A stretch of 64,000 nt of DNA from an uncultured Pelagibacteraceae bacterium. Lineage in GTDB: Bacteria; Pseudomonadota; Alphaproteobacteria; Pelagibacterales; Pelagibacteraceae. The notes under the pieces are model-generated. The model searched no databases. It was not told the origin of the DNA and saw only the letters and a list, made by a program, of their open reading frames with translations. Positions 62,131 to 64,000 of the stretch are shown here, piece after piece; positions within the stretch are counted from its first letter, which is position 1; each line of letters opens with the position of its first letter. Made by a program: the position numbers and the translations under genes. The DNA lies in contig CACAWF010000002.1 of the NCBI GenBank assembly GCA_902536085.1, forward strand, positions 17,226 through 81,225, read 5' to 3'.

Positions 62131-63154
62131 AACTTTTAAAAATACTTTTTAGTAACATATTAACTTGAATAGCATAAGCAAGATTTAAATATTTAGTTTT
62201 AACAATATCTTTATCAAGAAGTAACTTAAGTTCGTTGATAAAATCGTCTCTCCTTGTAATTTTAAAATTCTTTTCTTGATATGGTTTTAAATAAGTTTTT
62301 ACTAATTCTTTGCCATTTTCTAATTTTCTCGTCCACTCTAACAAATGAATAGAATCATTTTTTACGACGATCTTTTTAATAGGTGGATTATTTTTTGAAT
62401 TTGCAAATAGCCTTAGTCTAATAAATTTATTGAAGTAGCTAAAATATATAAATTCATCATAATGAATTCTTTTTTTCTTTAAAAATTTCATTTTTTTTTC
62501 GAATTTTATCTTTTTATTTTTAAATAAAATTTCTTTAAGTATTAAAAATAGATGAATTGCATGAGAGTATTCGTGGGATACCCCTCCTCCTTTTTTAAAA
62601 TTTGATAAATAACTTTGGCTTATTGATTTAATCCAAGGATGAGCTTTTAAAACAAGATCAAAGCTTTCTTTCCAATGTATATCTACTGTTAATTTATAGT
62701 TTTTTTCTTTTACTAATTTTTTTAAATTTTTTAAAAAGAATTCATATGATTTTGAAATAGAATGGTTATAGCCACAAAAAACTTTATTCTTCAAATCTTT
62801 TTTAAGTAAAAAATTATAATCGTCACTAAATACACATAGTGGCTTTTCTACTAAAACTTTTTTAAATTTTAAATTTTTTATACACGTTTTTAAAAGTTTA
62901 AGGTGATTATTTGGTGGCACGCCAATAATTATAAGATCAAAAGTATCTCTGAGATTAAAAACACTTTTATAAGGTAAACATTTTATCTGTTCGTTCCATT
63001 TTTTATATCTTGATGGATAAATATTTTCTCTCATATTAATTAGTTGATTTTCTTCTTTATCAGTTATGAATACATTATAATTTAAAGATACTGCTGCATT
63101 AGCATGATGTGTGCCAATGGATCCACTGCCAAATATAAGAATTTTTTTTTTCAT
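62123..63154 (-). CDS. Gfo/Idh/MocA-family oxidoreductase
   Basis: A 343-aa NAD(P)-dependent sugar oxidoreductase. The Rossmann loop is IFGSGSIGTHHANAAV, with IIIGVPPNNHLKLL and VLVEKPLCV (EKP motif). GYNHSISKSYEFFLKN follows and the catalytic-region His is in YSHAIHLFL. It probably oxidises or reduces a sugar in the second nonulosonate branch. The ATG is 3 nt after the methyltransferase stop. Confidence 0.87.
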   Translation of the reverse strand: MKKKILIFGSGSIGTHHANAAVSLNYNVFITDKEENQLINMRENIYPSRYKKWNEQIKCLPYKSVFNLRDTFDLIIIGVPPNNHLKLLKTCIKNLKFKKVLVEKPLCVFSDDYNFLLKKDLKNKVFCGYNHSISKSYEFFLKNLKKLVKEKNYKLTVDIHWKESFDLVLKAHPWIKSISQSYLSNFKKGGGVSHEYSHAIHLFLILKEILFKNKKIKFEKKMKFLKKKRIHYDEFIYFSYFNKFIRLRLFANSKNNPPIKKIVVKNDSIHLLEWTRKLENGKELVKTYLKPYQEKNFKITRRDDFINELKLLLDKDIVKTKYLNLAYAIQVNMLLKSIFKSYV

Positions 63155-63157
63155 AAA

Positions 63158-63901
63158 TTAATTAATTTTGCTTAAAATAAAAAACCATTCTAAAATAAGT
63201 GGACCAGATTTGGTGACCGATTTACCATTCAAATTTACGGTATGAGATCCCATTAGATTTTGTTTTTTTGTTTTTAAGTTTTTTGAATTTGTAAATTTTA
63301 GTATGAAATGTTTTTTGAACCCGATTTTATTTAGATACTTAATATAGTGACTCAGAGAATAAATATTATAGTGATTTACTTTTATAATATCTCTTGAATT
63401 CTTTTTTAAAAAATTTACTGAAATTTTAAAATCAATTTCTCCTTTCCAAAAAAGTGAATTGACACAAATAAATTTTGAACCAAGTCTTTTTGCAAATTTT
63501 ACTGTTTTTTTATAGTCGTCTAATACAGACAAAGTTTGAATGCAAGTAACGCCATCTAGTTTAAGTTTTAAACTTTTCATTTTATTACTTTGAATATCTG
63601 CTTTTTTAAAAAATAGACCTTTTATTTTCTTTTTCTTGGTAATTCTTTTAGCCTGATTTATTAATAATGAATTTTGGTCTAATCCATAACAATCCCCAAC
63701 CCTAAAATTTTTTTTTAAATAAATTAAATTAGCTCCATTTCCACAAGCGAGATCAGCAATTTTTTTATTTTTTAAATTACACTTAGAGTTTAAGAACTTA
63801 AAAAAACTTACCGTTGACTCATAAGGTTTTTTTAATTGTCTTCTATAGTACTCATGATCCAAATTTCTAGGATGGTAAATGCTTTTATAATCAATTTTCA
63901 T
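63158..63901 (-). CDS. Class I SAM-dependent methyltransferase
   Basis: A 247-aa class I methyltransferase. YYRRQLKKPYESTVSFFKFL precedes the SAM site IADLACGNGANLIYLKK (about residue 48), then YGLDQNSLLINQAKRI and FFKKADIQ. VTCIQTLSVLDD is motif IV-like. It starts one base after the stop of the gene upstream (TAAG-ATG). Substrate unknown; the location fits sugar methylation in the second branch. Confidence 0.87.
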   Translation of the reverse strand: MKIDYKSIYHPRNLDHEYYRRQLKKPYESTVSFFKFLNSKCNLKNKKIADLACGNGANLIYLKKNFRVGDCYGLDQNSLLINQAKRITKKKKIKGLFFKKADIQSNKMKSLKLKLDGVTCIQTLSVLDDYKKTVKFAKRLGSKFICVNSLFWKGEIDFKISVNFLKKNSRDIIKVNHYNIYSLSHYIKYLNKIGFKKHFILKFTNSKNLKTKKQNLMGSHTVNLNGKSVTKSGPLILEWFFILSKIN

Positions 63902-63902
63902 C

Positions 63903-64000
63903 TTAAAGACTTTTTAAAGGACTATTATTAAAAATATTTATTCTCAAAAACTCAAGAAGAGTGAAAGTCTCTAAATACTTTATTTTTTTAGTTTCTTTCA
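63903..64000 (-). CDS. 3' end of an unidentified island gene
   Basis: The last 32 codons of an ORF that enters from the right edge, with C-terminal residues KETKKIKYLETFTLLEFLRI followed by NIFNNSPLKSL and TAA. The stop is one base from the next start codon, as in the rest of the operon. Too little is left for a family assignment. Confidence 0.6.
   Translation of the reverse strand, partial: KETKKIKYLETFTLLEFLRINIFNNSPLKSL

Noticed and set aside
22000-64000. CRISPR arrays, insertion sequences or integrase genes in the island
   Set aside because: No regular repeat-spacer pattern and no transposase or integrase motif was seen; the island has no visible mobility gene within the window.

Overview
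The window looks like a chromosome segment of a small, very AT-rich, streamlined alphaproteobacterium, most likely a SAR11 (Pelagibacterales) relative. The evidence is the gene content and order (tolR-tolQ, ruvC, yebC; a three-gene proton-translocating transhydrogenase next to a tiny aa3-oxidase subunit IV-like gene; a TrcR/DUF1013 gene), near-zero intergenic spacing with many 1-20 bp overlaps, Lys/Asn/Ile-rich proteins, and a 5S rRNA gene standing alone beside a giant surface-polysaccharide island. In 'Ca. Pelagibacter' the hypervariable region HVR2 is known to lie between the 23S and 5S rRNA genes, which matches this layout. The species assignment is inference.

Region 1 (1-17.7 kb) is conserved core. 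On the minus strand: tolR (cut by the window edge), tolQ, a phage-type ruvC, yebC, a YmdB-type phosphoesterase, 5-formyl-THF cyclo-ligase, zapA and a coiled-coil gene. Then on the plus strand: tkt, pgk, class I fba, thiE, efp, suhB, rpmE, trcR-like, rpsU (apparently with an AUU start and absent from simple ATG-based gene calling), cspA, initiator tRNA-Met and typA. Then on the minus strand: a transaldolase, pntB, the two pntA genes, a 36-aa aa3-oxidase subunit IV-like protein, rpmJ and 5S rRNA. A sigma70-like promoter with a 17-bp spacer sits directly in front of the 5S gene.

Region 2 (17.7-22.2 kb) is a vitamin B12 module. A cobalamin riboswitch precedes a BtuB-like TonB receptor and a small DUF6580-type membrane protein. 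These converge on a B12-binding-type radical SAM gene. A structurally odd tRNA-Val(GAC) follows; its sequence also encodes the last residues of the first island gene, so it marks the island edge.

Region 3 (22.2-64 kb, all minus strand, about 40 genes) is a glycan biosynthesis island running off the right edge. It holds a CDP-glucose pathway pair (rfbF, rfbG), glycosyl- and methyltransferases, an ABC flippase-like exporter, and a legionaminic/sialic acid-type nonulosonate pathway (LegC-like aminotransferase, NeuC, NeuB, NeuD, CMP-sugar synthetase, PtmE-like CBS-nucleotidyltransferase). It also holds a HisH/HisF/PseA-like amidotransferase set likely to make amidino groups, and a second NeuB-cupin branch with its own SpsF-like cytidylyltransferase, class III aminotransferase and Gfo/Idh oxidoreductase. 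Interleaved is an unusual acyl module: acyl carrier protein, split transketolase, FabG-like reductase, FabZ-like dehydratase, LuxC-like acyl reductase, LuxE-like acyl-protein synthetase and an AMP ligase. Two SPASM radical SAM enzymes and two PhyH-type oxygenases add further tailoring capacity. The acyl module is the best candidate for an undescribed system: it could make an acyl aldehyde or ketol decoration on a surface sugar.
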